Counted from the stretch's first letter, positions 45,798-54,191 are shown. The stretch: 64,000 nucleotides of DNA from Burkholderia anthina (GCF_001547525.1 NZ_LNJP01000003.1:124001-188000); one strand, 5' to 3'. Notes: generated by a model not told the origin, from the letters alone. Made by a program: numbers and translations.

Positions 45798-46094
45798 TCA
45801 GGCCGGCACGAGCTCGAAGCTGAGCCGTTTGCCGAGCGCGGCGGCCGCGCTCGCGAGCGTCGCCAGCGTGAGGCTCGTGTCGGTTTCGTCGAGCAGCCGG
45901 TTGAGCGCGGCGCGGCTGGTTTTCATCCGCGCGGCCATCGCCGTTTTCGTGATGTGCTGCGCCTTCATTTCCTGCCCGATCTGCCAAGCGATCACGCGCT
46001 TGATCGCGGTGGCGGTGGCCGCTTCGAGGTTGCCGTCCGCTTCGAGGAAGGCGTCGAAATCGCTGCCGATATACGGATTGTTCGTGGTCGTCAT
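45798..46094 (-). CDS. HigA-like antitoxin (XRE family)
   Basis: This 98-residue protein has a helix-turn-helix in the second half (KTAMAARMKTSRAALNRLLD, about residues 49-68). It is encoded directly after the toxin-like gene at 46169 on the same strand with a 74-base gap, the toxin-first order of HigBA modules. GGAG lies about 10 bases before the ATG at 46094. It should bind the toxin and repress the shared promoter at about 46545-46570. Confidence 0.8.
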   Translation of the reverse strand: MTTTNNPYIGSDFDAFLEADGNLEAATATAIKRVIAWQIGQEMKAQHITKTAMAARMKTSRAALNRLLDETDTSLTLATLASAAAALGKRLSFELVPA

Positions 46095-46168
46095 GTCGTA
46101 CTCCAGGTGCATGGCGTTGCCGGCTGCCCGACCGTCGGAGACGGTGCGTTCCGGCGCAACCGGGGAAT

Positions 46169-46543
46169 TCAAATGGCGCGCGTCAGCGTTTTCAGGCGCG
46201 CGACGGTGACGTCGAGATCGTCCGACGGCGTGGCTCGCGACTGCTTGAAGAAGCCGTGCAGCAGCACCATCGTGTCGCCGACGACCGTGAACAGCACGCG
46301 TGCGCTTCGCCCCGGCACCGTCACGCGGATCTCCCATAGATCCTTCGCCATCTTCCGGACCAGCGGCATGCCGAGCGGCCAGCCGAGTTGAACGGTCTTG
46401 ATCTCTTCGCCGATCGCCCTTCGCTCCAGTCGCCCGAGCGCGTTGAGCCATTCGCGCACCGGCTCGTTGCCGCGAGCCGTCCGGAAGAACCGCACGCCGA
46501 GCGTGACCTGAATCTGCTGTCTCGCCATCGTCTTGTCGTCCAT
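46169..46543 (-). CDS. HigB/RelE-like toxin (Gp49 family)
   Basis: This 124-residue basic protein matches the phage-derived Gp49-like/HigB toxin family: VREWLNALGRLERRAIGEEI, PLVRKMAKDLWEIRV and RVLFTVVGDTMVLLHGFFK. Members cleave mRNA at the ribosome. The ATG at 46543 is chosen; an ATG at 46528 (MARQQ) is possible. The dyad GTATC...GATAT around 46544-46564 just upstream may be the operator. The adjacent antitoxin supports the call. Confidence 0.8.
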   Translation of the reverse strand: MDDKTMARQQIQVTLGVRFFRTARGNEPVREWLNALGRLERRAIGEEIKTVQLGWPLGMPLVRKMAKDLWEIRVTVPGRSARVLFTVVGDTMVLLHGFFKQSRATPSDDLDVTVARLKTLTRAI

Positions 46544-46655
46544 CGTATCAAAAACGGTACGATATGCCAAGCACCCCGATGACGGCTACTGACCGGATGG
46601 CCGATCCCGCGGCAAGAAGGGGGATCGGGTCCGGCGCATCGCCAGGCCCGATGGA

Positions 46656-47642
46656 TCAACGCTTGCCGCGAACGGGCTTGCGCGCTGCGCGTGGCGCCCG
46701 AGGCGCTCGCGCATCGCCGAACCGCGACCGCGCGATGTCGCGCACCGCGTCGATCAGCGTCCGCGCGACGGGCGACGGCTGCGCATCGGTGCGCAGCACG
46801 AGCCCGACCGGCTCGTCGGTGCCCGCCGACGGCAGCGGCAGGCGCGCCAGCGCGCCGGCCGACAGATCGTATTGCGCCGCATAAAGCGGCACGAACCAGA
46901 CCGCGTCGTTCTCGAGCGCCAGCGCGCGCGCGACCGATACCGACAGCACCTCGATGAAGGAATCGAGCGGCGGCGCGCCGCATGCGCCGAGCAGTTGCTC
47001 GGCGGATTGGCGGATCAACGTGCCGAACGGCGGCAGCACGACCGGATAGCGTGCGAGCTCGGTGGCCGGCGCCGCACTCGCGAGCAGCGGATGCCCGGCG
47101 CGCACGACCGCGGCGAGCGGCTCGTTGTACAACTGCTCGAACGCGAGCCCGATCATCCGTTCGGGCTCCGACAGCCGCCCGATCGCGCATTCGATCGCCC
47201 CGGATTTCAGGCGCTCCAGCAAGTCGGCGTTCGCGGCCGTCGCGATCCGCACGACGATGCGCGGCCAGCGTGCGGTCAGCGCCTTCATCAAGGCCGGCGC
47301 GAGCGAGGCCGCGACGGTCGGCAGCATGCCGATTTCCAGCGTCGCGGCGGCGGCCCCGCCCTCGCGTGCCAGCAGCCCGACGCCCTGCCGCAGCGCCAGC
47401 ACGCAAGCGTTCGCGTGCGGCATGAACAGTTGCGCCTCGCGGGTCGGCTGCGCGCCGTGCCGGCCGCGCTCGAACAGCTTCACGCCGAGAATCGTCTCCA
47501 GTTCGGCGATCGTCTTCGACACGGCCGGTTGCGTGATCGACAGGCTTTCGGCCGCCTTCTGCACGCCGCCGAGCTGCGCGACCGCGAGAAAACACTGCAG
47601 GTGACGGAATTTGACGCGGCCGTCGGCGATACGGTTGCTCAT
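46656..47642 (-). CDS. pcaQ: LysR-type regulator of protocatechuate genes, PcaQ
   Basis: This 328-residue LysR regulator has the PcaQ-like N-terminus VKFRHLQCFLAVAQLGGVQK and AAESLSITQPAVSKTIAELE helix-turn-helix. The effector domain follows; the C-terminus is Arg/Ala-rich. PcaQ activates pcaHG and related genes in response to beta-carboxy-muconate-type intermediates. pcaH lies 1.8 kb away with a matching operator upstream. The ATG at 47642 overlaps the first half of an ATAAC-N5-GTTAT dyad, so the regulator probably controls its own expression. Confidence 0.87.
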   Translation of the reverse strand: MSNRIADGRVKFRHLQCFLAVAQLGGVQKAAESLSITQPAVSKTIAELETILGVKLFERGRHGAQPTREAQLFMPHANACVLALRQGVGLLAREGGAAAATLEIGMLPTVAASLAPALMKALTARWPRIVVRIATAANADLLERLKSGAIECAIGRLSEPERMIGLAFEQLYNEPLAAVVRAGHPLLASAAPATELARYPVVLPPFGTLIRQSAEQLLGACGAPPLDSFIEVLSVSVARALALENDAVWFVPLYAAQYDLSAGALARLPLPSAGTDEPVGLVLRTDAQPSPVARTLIDAVRDIARSRFGDARAPRAPRAARKPVRGKR

Positions 47643-47705
47643 AACGGATGGTTATGCGAATGACGATGAATCGCCATTTTGCATAACTTCCCGGAAAGGC
47701 CAAAG
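47641..47705. promoter_or_regulatory. PcaQ-box promoter segment, copy 1 (beside pcaQ)
   Basis: ATAAC-GGATG-GTTAT (47641-47655) is followed by TGCGA, then 34 bases from the first half-site by CATTTTGCATAACTT (47675-47689) and CCGGA..GGC.AAAG. The same elements with the same spacing recur before pcaH at 49332. ATAAC-N4/5-GTTAT dyads are PcaQ binding sites in related bacteria. In the plus direction nothing downstream is a pca gene, so this may be the remnant of a duplicated pcaHG promoter. Confidence 0.65.
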
Positions 47706-47718
47706 CTTTCCGGCGACG

Positions 47719-48456
47719 TCAGGCATGACGCCGCAGCGCGTGGAATCCGGTCGGCTCCCAGATCCGTTTCGCGATCAGCAGCGCCGTGCCGTGCTTCTGC
47801 CCGAGCGGCGCGGACGACGACTCCGCATGCAGCGCCGCGGCCTTGCTGGCAAGCCGCCGCAGTTCCTGTTCGAGCTCCGCGGCGGCAGCATCCGTCAGCA
47901 TCCCTTGCAGGAACGTCATCGTCTCGCCCGGGCCGTCGAAGCGGCTGCCCAGAAAATCGTCGAGCACGTGCGCATGGAAGTAGCGGCGAATCGGCCCGCC
48001 CGGCAGCCAGTCGAAATCGCGCGCGACGCGCACGCGAATCCGGTCGCCGGGCAGCAGCGCGATCACGTTCATCCGGTCGAGCATCAGCAGGTATTTCACG
48101 CACTCGGCCTGCGTGAGGCGGTAGGCCGACACGATGTCCTGCACGGTCCAGTAGTTGATCGCGCAAACGGCGACGAGCAGCAGCTTCTCGTCCGACACCA
48201 GCAACGCCTCCTGCTGCTCGGTCAGCACACGCAGGCGCGGCGCGGACGCCGACGCCTCCTGCACGAGCTCGGCGAGCGTATAGCCGAGCAACTGCGCGAT
48301 CTCCACGACGCGCTCCAGCGTGAAGCGGCCGCTCGCGAACAGCCGCTTCACGCTCGTCTCGGAGACGTCGAGCGCACGCGCGACGTCCCGGTAAGTCATG
48401 CCCTGCGCCTTCAACTGGCGCTTCAGCGTTTCGATGAGTTGGGCGGTCTCGGTCAT
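47719..48456 (-). CDS. XRE family transcriptional regulator
   Basis: This 245-residue protein has an N-terminal Cro/C1-type helix-turn-helix (MTYRDVARALDVSETSVKRL, about residues 20-39) and a C-terminal domain of about 160 residues of unknown type. The ATG at 48456 is chosen as the start of the HTH region. It is divergent from the NlpC/P60-like gene 120 bases away and lies between pcaQ and pcaHG without obvious link to aromatic catabolism. Confidence 0.78.
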   Translation of the reverse strand: MTETAQLIETLKRQLKAQGMTYRDVARALDVSETSVKRLFASGRFTLERVVEIAQLLGYTLAELVQEASASAPRLRVLTEQQEALLVSDEKLLLVAVCAINYWTVQDIVSAYRLTQAECVKYLLMLDRMNVIALLPGDRIRVRVARDFDWLPGGPIRRYFHAHVLDDFLGSRFDGPGETMTFLQGMLTDAAAAELEQELRRLASKAAALHAESSSAPLGQKHGTALLIAKRIWEPTGFHALRRHA

Positions 48457-48576
48457 GGCGGTATCGAAAAATGATGCTCGAGGTCGAATATTAGGCCACT
48501 CGCGCATCCACATCAGCACTTTGGGTTACTTGTCTGCATAATCCGCTCCGTCCTGTCACGCAACGACGGAGCCGAA

Positions 48577-49161
48577 ATGACCACCCGAATCGACACAGCC
48601 GCCTGCGAACCGCACCACACCGCACCGCGCGATGCGCGCGGCACCGATCGCGCGATGCCGCTCGCCACCGTGCGCACGCTGGCCGCCGGCGCGCATGTCG
48701 GCGATCTGGTGTTCATCCGCGTGCCGGCCGGTGCGCCGGACGCCGCCGCCGGTGCGAACGGTTCGGTCGAAACATCGGGCACTTGGGCCAATCGCTTCGG
48801 CATCGTCGTCGATACGTCGGGCGCCGAACCGGTGATCGCCGAGCCGGCGGCGTTCGCGTGGACGAAGCTCACGCCGCTGTCGCGCTTCGTCGCCCGTACC
48901 GACGGCGGACGCATCGCACTGGCGCGCCGCGTCGCGGCGGCGTCGGCCGACGCGCAGCGCCACGCGCATGCGCTGGCCGAACAGCGGATCGATGCGCTGC
49001 TCGGCAGTCGCTTCAACCCGCGGGCGCGGCGTGGCTTCTGCACGCGGTACGTGACCGAGGTGCTCGGCGCCGGCCACGCGGCGACACCCGCGGCCCTGCT
49101 GCGCAGCGGCGCGCTGGCGCTCGAATTCGACGGGATCGTGCTCGATCCCGGCCGTCCATGA
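48577..49161 (+). CDS. YebB/YiiX-like NlpC/P60 family protein with altered active site
   Basis: This 194-residue protein follows the permuted papain-like YebB/YiiX pattern: GDLVFIRV, then a segment NRFGIVVDTSG, a Glu in AEPAAFAW, TPLSRFVAR, and the nucleophile Cys in FCTRYVTEVL. Homologues usually read SHVGI or NHVGI where this has NRFGI, so the catalytic His appears replaced by Arg. The protein may be inactive or use another residue. No signal peptide is evident. It ends before a perfect terminator at 49281-49311. Confidence 0.65.
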   Translation: MTTRIDTAACEPHHTAPRDARGTDRAMPLATVRTLAAGAHVGDLVFIRVPAGAPDAAAGANGSVETSGTWANRFGIVVDTSGAEPVIAEPAAFAWTKLTPLSRFVARTDGGRIALARRVAAASADAQRHAHALAEQRIDALLGSRFNPRARRGFCTRYVTEVLGAGHAATPAALLRSGALALEFDGIVLDPGRP

Positions 49162-49280
49162 CGACGGGCACGCTCGGGGAGACCGGATAACAACGAGAAC
49201 GAACGACAAAAAACAGTGACGGGCTGGCTGGAGGGCCGTGCACGGGGTCGTCGCCGACGACGCGAAGCCCGATCGCTTTT

Positions 49281-49315
49281 TTCCGCCGGACAGGCTTTCT
49301 GTCCGGCGGAATTTT
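49281..49315 (+). terminator. Strong Rho-independent terminator before pcaHG
   Basis: TTCCGCCGGACAG (49281-49293) and CTGTCCGGCGGAA (49299-49311) form a perfect 13-bp stem with loop GCTTT, followed by TTTTC. It ends transcription from the NlpC/P60-like gene and shields the pcaH promoter. Confidence 0.88.
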
Positions 49316-49331
49316 CATTGTGGGGAAGTAC

Positions 49332-49396
49332 ATAACGAACCGTTATGCGATTCGCGAAAAAAGGTCATTTTGCATAACTTTCCGGATTGGCTAAAG
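49332..49396 (+). promoter_or_regulatory. PcaQ-box promoter segment, copy 2 (pcaHG promoter)
   Basis: ATAAC-GAACC-GTTAT (49332-49346), TGCGA, and 34 bases from the first half-site CATTTTGCATAACTT (49366-49380) then CCGGA..GGC.AAAG. The dyad is a good PcaQ operator and lies 94 bases before the pcaH ATG. It is nearly identical in layout to copy 1 at 47641. Confidence 0.75.
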
Positions 49397-49439
49397 TCGT
49401 GCCATCCACTTCGCGAAAAAACCTGACAGGAGACGCCCG

Positions 49440-50147
49440 ATGGATTCCCCCACGATCCTCACGCCGCGCGACTGGCCGTCGCATCCGGCCTATGTTCACC
49501 CCGAGTACCGTTCGTCCGTGAAGCGCGGCCCGACCCGCCCGCTGATTCCGCTGAAGGAGAAGCTGCGCGACCAGTACGCGCCCGTCTACGGCGCGGAAGA
49601 TCTCGGCGCGCTCGACCACGACCTGACGAAGAACGCCGTGAAGAACGGCGAGCCGCTGGGCGAGCGGATGGTCGTCACCGGCCGCGTGCTCGACGAAGGC
49701 GGCAAGCCCGTGCGCAATACGCTCGTCGAGGTGTGGCAAGCCAACGCGGCCGGCCGCTACGTGCACAAGGTCGACCAGCACGACGCGCCGCTCGATCCGA
49801 ACTTCCTCGGCGCCGGCCGCTGCCTGACCGACGACGAAGGCCGCTACCGCTTCCTGACGATCAAGCCCGGCGCGTATCCGTGGGGCAACCATCCGAACGC
49901 GTGGCGCCCGAATCACATCCACTTCTCGCTGTTCGGCGATTACTTCGGCTCGCGTCTCGTCACGCAGATGTACTTCCCCGGCGATCCGCTGCTCGCGTAC
50001 GACCCGATCTTCCAGGGCACGCCGGAAGCCGCGCGCGAGCGCCTGATCTCGCGCTTCTCGATGGACATCACCGAAGAAGGCTATGCGCTCGGCTACGAAT
50101 TCGACATCGTGCTGCGCGGCCGCGACGCCACCCCGATGGAGCGCTGA
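49440..50147 (+). CDS. pcaH: Protocatechuate 3,4-dioxygenase beta subunit
   Basis: This 235-residue protein binds the catalytic non-haem Fe(III). Ligands by family comparison are Tyr107 (AGRYVHKVD), Tyr146 (AYPWGN), His159 and His161 (RPNHIHFS). With PcaG it opens the ring of protocatechuate to beta-carboxy-cis,cis-muconate, the entry of the beta-ketoadipate pathway. AGGAGA precedes the ATG. It is followed 3 bases later by pcaG in the same operon, under the PcaQ-type promoter. Confidence 0.97.
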   Translation: MDSPTILTPRDWPSHPAYVHPEYRSSVKRGPTRPLIPLKEKLRDQYAPVYGAEDLGALDHDLTKNAVKNGEPLGERMVVTGRVLDEGGKPVRNTLVEVWQANAAGRYVHKVDQHDAPLDPNFLGAGRCLTDDEGRYRFLTIKPGAYPWGNHPNAWRPNHIHFSLFGDYFGSRLVTQMYFPGDPLLAYDPIFQGTPEAARERLISRFSMDITEEGYALGYEFDIVLRGRDATPMER

Positions 50148-50150
50148 ACC

Positions 50151-50744
50151 ATGACGACGCTGAAGCAAACCCCTTCGCAGACGGTCGGCCCGTACTTCGC
50201 GTACGGCCTGTGTCCGCAGCAATACGGCTACGACCTGAAAAGCCTGTTCACGCCGACGATCGCCGCCGCGCACGCCGAAGGCGAGCATGTGCTGCTGGTC
50301 GGGCAGGTATTCGACGGCGACGGCAACGTCGTGGGCGACGCGGTGCTCGAATTCACGCAGGTGGACGCCGCGGGCCGCTACCCCGCGTCGCGCGACGACG
50401 TCGCGAAATCCGGCTTCACGGGCTTCGCGCGGGTCGGCACGGGCACCGATCCGCAGCAGCGCTTCGTCGTCGAGACGGTGAAGCCGGGCCGCGTCGCCGC
50501 CGACGAGGCGCCGCACATCAACGTGACGGTGATGATGCGGGGCATCCTCACGCATGCGTTCACCCGCGTGTACTTCGACGACGAAGCCGCCGCGAACGCG
50601 GTCGACCCCGTGCTGAACGCGGTGCCGGCCGAGCGCCGCGCGACGCTCGTCGCGAAACGCGACGCGCAGCCGGGCCGCCCGGTCGTCTACCGCTTCGACA
50701 TCCGCATGCAGGGGCCGGAAGAGACCGTATTCTTCGACGTTTGA
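50151..50744 (+). CDS. pcaG: Protocatechuate 3,4-dioxygenase alpha subunit
   Basis: This 197-residue subunit lacks iron ligands but has the shared intradiol dioxygenase core (QTVGPYFAYGL, VLEFTQVDAAGRY, PHINVTVMMRGI). It pairs with PcaH to form the active alpha/beta unit. Start 3 bases after the pcaH stop, so it is co-translated. A strong terminator follows at 50776-50821. Confidence 0.97.
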   Translation: MTTLKQTPSQTVGPYFAYGLCPQQYGYDLKSLFTPTIAAAHAEGEHVLLVGQVFDGDGNVVGDAVLEFTQVDAAGRYPASRDDVAKSGFTGFARVGTGTDPQQRFVVETVKPGRVAADEAPHINVTVMMRGILTHAFTRVYFDDEAAANAVDPVLNAVPAERRATLVAKRDAQPGRPVVYRFDIRMQGPEETVFFDV

Positions 50745-50775
50745 CGCATGCGGCAGGCTTCGCCTGCCACCGCAC

Positions 50776-50821
50776 CGCCGTGTGGCGCGATACCGACCGG
50801 CATCGCGCCACACGGCGTTTT
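50776..50821 (+). terminator. Rho-independent terminator of pcaHG
   Basis: CGCCGTGTGGCGCGAT (50776-50791) pairs perfectly with ATCGCGCCACACGGCG (50802-50817), 16 bp, followed by TTTT. A smaller hairpin GGCAGG-CTTCG-CCTGCC lies before it at 50752-50768. It begins about 30 bases after the pcaG stop. Confidence 0.9.
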
Positions 50822-51197
50822 GGGTCACCTTCGATGATGCGCCGCGGCGTGATGGACGGTGGCTGCGGACGTCTGGCGTCATTGGCTTCCCGTGCCGAGA
50901 TCGAACGCGCGATCGAAACGCATGCTGCGACAGCACATCAATCATGTGGGCGACACGATATCGTTTGCGCGTTATGCGGCGTATGCTTCGTTATCCACCA
51001 CGAGCATGCAGAATTGAATCGTACGAAGAAACAATGGCAGGGATGATGCGCGACGCCGCCCGGCAGGCGGCCCGCGCATTTTTTCAGACAGAGTGCCTTT
51101 GAACGCGTCTGGCCGAAGTTGGCGGACGCGTATTTTTTTGGTGCGTTTTTGGCGCGGCGGCCCACGCAAGCGCGTGGCTCGTGCCGAATCCTGGCGT
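50822..51197. other. Intergenic region between pcaHG terminator and AraC gene
   Basis: 376 bases. A 106-codon plus frame (50782-51102) overlaps the pcaHG terminator and looks random. Another hairpin with T-run lies at 51103-51139. I see nothing else that can be supported. Confidence 0.4.
51103..51139 (+). terminator. Hairpin with T-run
   Basis: ACGCGTC (51103-51109) pairs with GACGCGT (51125-51131), followed by ATTTTTTT. Its orientation suits plus-strand transcription, although no gene ends nearby on that strand. Its purpose is unclear; a stray or backup terminator for pcaHG read-through is one option. Confidence 0.4.
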
Positions 51198-51980
51198 CTA
51201 GCGACGAATCTCGAGATACCGGCTTGGCGTGTCGCCCAGAATGCGGCGAAACGCCGACGTGAACGCGCTCGCGCTCGCATAGCCGAGATCGAGCGCGACG
51301 CGCGTCACCGGCTGCCCGTCGGTCAGGCGGGAAATCGCCGCGAGCATGCACACCTGCTGGCGCCAGGCCGCAAAACTCACGCCCGTCTGCGCGCGGAACT
51401 GCCGCGTGAACGTGCGCCGGCTCACGCCCGCGTCGGCCGCTACCCGATCGAGATCGGCCGCGATCGACGGCGCCGCGAACAGGTGCCGGCACACGTTCGC
51501 CAGCCGCGCGTCGGCCGGCAGCGGCGCATGCAGCGACAGGCGCGGCATCGTCGCGATTTCGGCGACCAGCAGATCCATCAGCTTGCCCGCGCGGCCGTCG
51601 ACGTCGTACATCGCAGGCAGGTCGATCGCGTCGTCGATCAACTGCCGCAGCAACGCCGACACCCCATACACGCCGCATTGCGCGGGCAGGCCGGCCGCCT
51701 GCGCGGCGTCGGCGGACACGAACACGTTGAGCATCGTGACCGGCCCCCCGGCCATCGTCATTTCGTGCCGTACGCCGGCCGGCACCCAGCACGCGCGCTG
51801 CGGCGGCACCAGCCAGCGGCCGTGCGGCGTCGACACGCTGATCGTGCCGCGCGACGCGAACGCGAATTGCCCGCGCACGTGTGCGTGATCCGGAAACGTC
51901 GTGCCCGCCGCAAAGTCGTTGGCGGTCACGACCACGCTCCGGGGAATGTGTTCGTAGGGATCCAGCAGCGTATTTCTCAC
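51198..51980 (-). CDS. AraC family transcriptional regulator
   Basis: This protein of about 260 residues has an N-terminal cupin (FPDHAHVRGQFAFASRGTIS, PPQRACWVPAGVRHEM) and a C-terminal double helix-turn-helix (LDRVAADAGVSRRTFTRQFR; ALDLGYASASAFTSAFRRIL). I chose the GTG at 51980 because the cupin begins soon after; a GTG at 52052 is possible. Ribosome sites are weak for both. The target genes are unknown; no structural gene is paired with it. Confidence 0.82.
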   Translation of the reverse strand: MRNTLLDPYEHIPRSVVVTANDFAAGTTFPDHAHVRGQFAFASRGTISVSTPHGRWLVPPQRACWVPAGVRHEMTMAGGPVTMLNVFVSADAAQAAGLPAQCGVYGVSALLRQLIDDAIDLPAMYDVDGRAGKLMDLLVAEIATMPRLSLHAPLPADARLANVCRHLFAAPSIAADLDRVAADAGVSRRTFTRQFRAQTGVSFAAWRQQVCMLAAISRLTDGQPVTRVALDLGYASASAFTSAFRRILGDTPSRYLEIRR

Positions 51981-52284
51981 GGCCCGAATTCCATCATCAA
52001 TGACCCGATAGCGAAGGCCGGCCGCCCTCGAACGATCGACGATCCGCTCCACCGTTGCGCGACCTCGCGGCCGCGACCACCGTCGTCGATGCGGCGCCGA
52101 TGGCCCGCACCTGCCCGCGGCGGCATCCGCTCGCCGGCATCGACGTGCCGCGCCATGCGGGCCGCTATCCGATGAACGAGACACCGCTCGCGCGGGGCGC
52201 GGCGATGGATGCGTTCGTCGCGACGGCCCGCCCCGTCGCGATCGGCTGACCGGCCGCGCGCCGGCGGCATCGTCACGGCACGCA
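51981..52284. other. Gap between AraC and DppA-like genes
   Basis: 304 bases. A 64-codon plus frame (52055-52249) has no ribosome site or recognisable domain. It could be a decayed divergent target of the AraC regulator, but I cannot support a gene. Confidence 0.35.
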
Positions 52285-53112
52285 TCAGCGCAGCATGAAC
52301 GACATCGCCGACAGGCTGTTCAGCGTGCGCACCGCGTCCTCGACCGATGGCCCGTCGAAGCGCAGCGTCACCGCATCGACGCGTTCGAGCGACGGCAGCA
52401 CGCAGAACAGGTCGGCAAGCGCGGCCGTCTGCACGCGCAGCGTGCACGCGGCCGGCGCGGGCCGATGCGCGCCGGCGCGCACGCCGGCCGACAGCGCCCG
52501 CGCGACCGTTTCGCGCGCCGCGGCCGCGATGCGCGCGCACGACGCGGACGGCGTGAGCGTCTCGCCGCTCGATGCGCCGCCGGCCGTCTTGACCGTCTCG
52601 AAGCGCGCGTCGGGAAACAGCGGCTGCGTTTCGTCGGCGAATACGTCGTCGCCGGTCGCGAGCGCGACGTGCGCGCCGTATTCCCGCGCCAGCGCGCCGT
52701 ACAGCCCGGCTTCGCCGAGCTCGACGCCGTTCAGCCACACCTGCGTGAATGCAAAGCTGTTGATCGTGTGCGCGAGCACGCCGCGCGTCTGCGATTTCGC
52801 GTGATAGCCGATCATGAATACGAGATCGGGCTGCTGTTCGAGGCCCGTCATCATGCCGAGCGTACGCGGCTTGCCGAGCACGACACGCGCCCGCGCATCG
52901 AGCCCGTCGGGCAGCAGGTTGCGAAAGCCGCCGTGCGAGTCGTTGACCCAGACGGCCTGCGCGCCGCCAGCGAACGCACCTTCGATCGCCGCGTTCGCCT
53001 CGGCGGTCATCCAGCGGCGCGCGCGTTCGTATTCCGGATTGCCGGCACGCGTCTGCTCGGCGGCGAATACGCCGGCGACACCCTCGATGTCGGTCGAGAT
53101 CAGGATCTTCAT
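52285..53112 (-). CDS. D-aminopeptidase (M55, DppA-like)
   Basis: This 275-residue zinc enzyme has the family N-terminus LISTDIEGVAGV (Asp8, Glu10 metal ligands) and the central blocks AVWVNDSHGG and FMIGYHAKSQ (His ligand). DppA hydrolyses N-terminal D-amino acids from short peptides in the cytoplasm. It is the last gene of the gsi-like operon; its ATG overlaps the stop of the P1 peptidase gene (ATGA). Context suggests it processes peptides brought in by the importer, possibly peptidoglycan-derived. A D-Ala-containing substrate is likely by family. Confidence 0.9.
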   Translation of the reverse strand: MKILISTDIEGVAGVFAAEQTRAGNPEYERARRWMTAEANAAIEGAFAGGAQAVWVNDSHGGFRNLLPDGLDARARVVLGKPRTLGMMTGLEQQPDLVFMIGYHAKSQTRGVLAHTINSFAFTQVWLNGVELGEAGLYGALAREYGAHVALATGDDVFADETQPLFPDARFETVKTAGGASSGETLTPSASCARIAAAARETVARALSAGVRAGAHRPAPAACTLRVQTAALADLFCVLPSLERVDAVTLRFDGPSVEDAVRTLNSLSAMSFMLR

Positions 53113-54191
53113 GACTGGGTCGGATGCCCTTCGTTATCTTCGTTGAACAAGCGCTCGAGATCGGGCACCACGTCGCGCAGCGATTGCCGCACGTGGCCGT
53201 CGCGTCCGGCGACCGTCACCGCCTGCAGCAACGCGTCGGCGATCGCGTGCTCGACGCTTTCGGCCGCGGCCATGAACAGCGGGTCGAGCGCCGCATCGGC
53301 GACGAGGGCCGGCAGCGCGATCGTCGACGCGTCATGCGCAATCGTGTACGCGGTCGAGAAGGCAAGCGCGATGTCGCCGCTGCCATGCCCGTAGACGGAG
53401 CCCGTACGGGCCAGTCCGGCCCCCGCGCGGCGCGCGAGCCGCGACAGTTGCCGCGCGTCGAGCGGCGCATCGGTGGCCAGCAGCAGGATGATCGAGCCCT
53501 GCTCGGGCGGTGCAGCGTGCGCGGCTTCGGCCGCGCGCCGTTGCGCGACGATGCGCCCGAGCGGCACGCCGCCGAGTGTCAGCATCGACAGCCGGCCGAA
53601 ATTCGCGAGCACGAGCGCGCCGACCGTATACGGCCGGCCGGCCGCAACGGCCACGCGCGACGCGGAACCGATCCCGCCTTTCAGGTCGAAGCACGACATC
53701 CCGCGCCCGGCGCCCACCGCGCCGCGTGCGACGTCCCGCGATGCCGCTCGGCATGCGTCGTCGTAATGCGCGGCCGTGACCGCGAAGGCCTGGATATCGT
53801 TCAGGTAACCGTCGTTGCACTCGAACACGAGCGGATTGACGGTCGGCCAGTCGCGGCCGATCCGCGGATTCGCCGCGATCGCCGCGCGAATCTGCGCGTG
53901 GGCGACCGCGCCGACGCCGAACGTATTGGTCAGCGCGATCGGCGTATCGAGCGTGCCGAGTTCGTCGACCTGCACGAGCCCCACGCTCTTGCCGAAGCCG
54001 TTGATCACGGCCGCGCCGGCCGGCACCTTGCCGCGGTACACGTCGCCCGGATGCGGCTTCACGACGGTCACGCCCGTCTGCACGCTGCCGGCATCGAGCG
54101 TGCAATGGCCGACGGTCACGCCCGGCACATCGGCGATCGTGCCGCGCGGCCCGGCCGGCAGCGTCGCCGCCCACATCGATGCAGCCCGCAT
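53109..54191 (-). CDS. P1/DmpA-family aminopeptidase
   Basis: This 360-residue protein is an S58-type (DmpA/BapA-like) self-processing aminopeptidase: TIADVPGVTVGHCTLD, PAGAAVINGFGKSVGLVQVD, NPLVFECNDGYLND and FDLKGGIGSASRV blocks. These enzymes release N-terminal L- or D-amino acids, including beta-amino acids. The usual N-[FY]-G-S-R segment around the autocleavage Ser reads NFGRLSML here, so the nucleophile position is not certain to me. It starts in a TGATG overlap with the permease gene and ends in an ATGA overlap with dppA, so all three are tightly coupled. Confidence 0.85.
   Translation of the reverse strand: MRAASMWAATLPAGPRGTIADVPGVTVGHCTLDAGSVQTGVTVVKPHPGDVYRGKVPAGAAVINGFGKSVGLVQVDELGTLDTPIALTNTFGVGAVAHAQIRAAIAANPRIGRDWPTVNPLVFECNDGYLNDIQAFAVTAAHYDDACRAASRDVARGAVGAGRGMSCFDLKGGIGSASRVAVAAGRPYTVGALVLANFGRLSMLTLGGVPLGRIVAQRRAAEAAHAAPPEQGSIILLLATDAPLDARQLSRLARRAGAGLARTGSVYGHGSGDIALAFSTAYTIAHDASTIALPALVADAALDPLFMAAAESVEHAIADALLQAVTVAGRDGHVRQSLRDVVPDLERLFNEDNEGHPTQS

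Noticed and set aside
52055-52249. 64-codon plus frame divergent from the AraC gene
   Set aside because: No ribosome site or family match; could be a decayed gene but cannot be supported.
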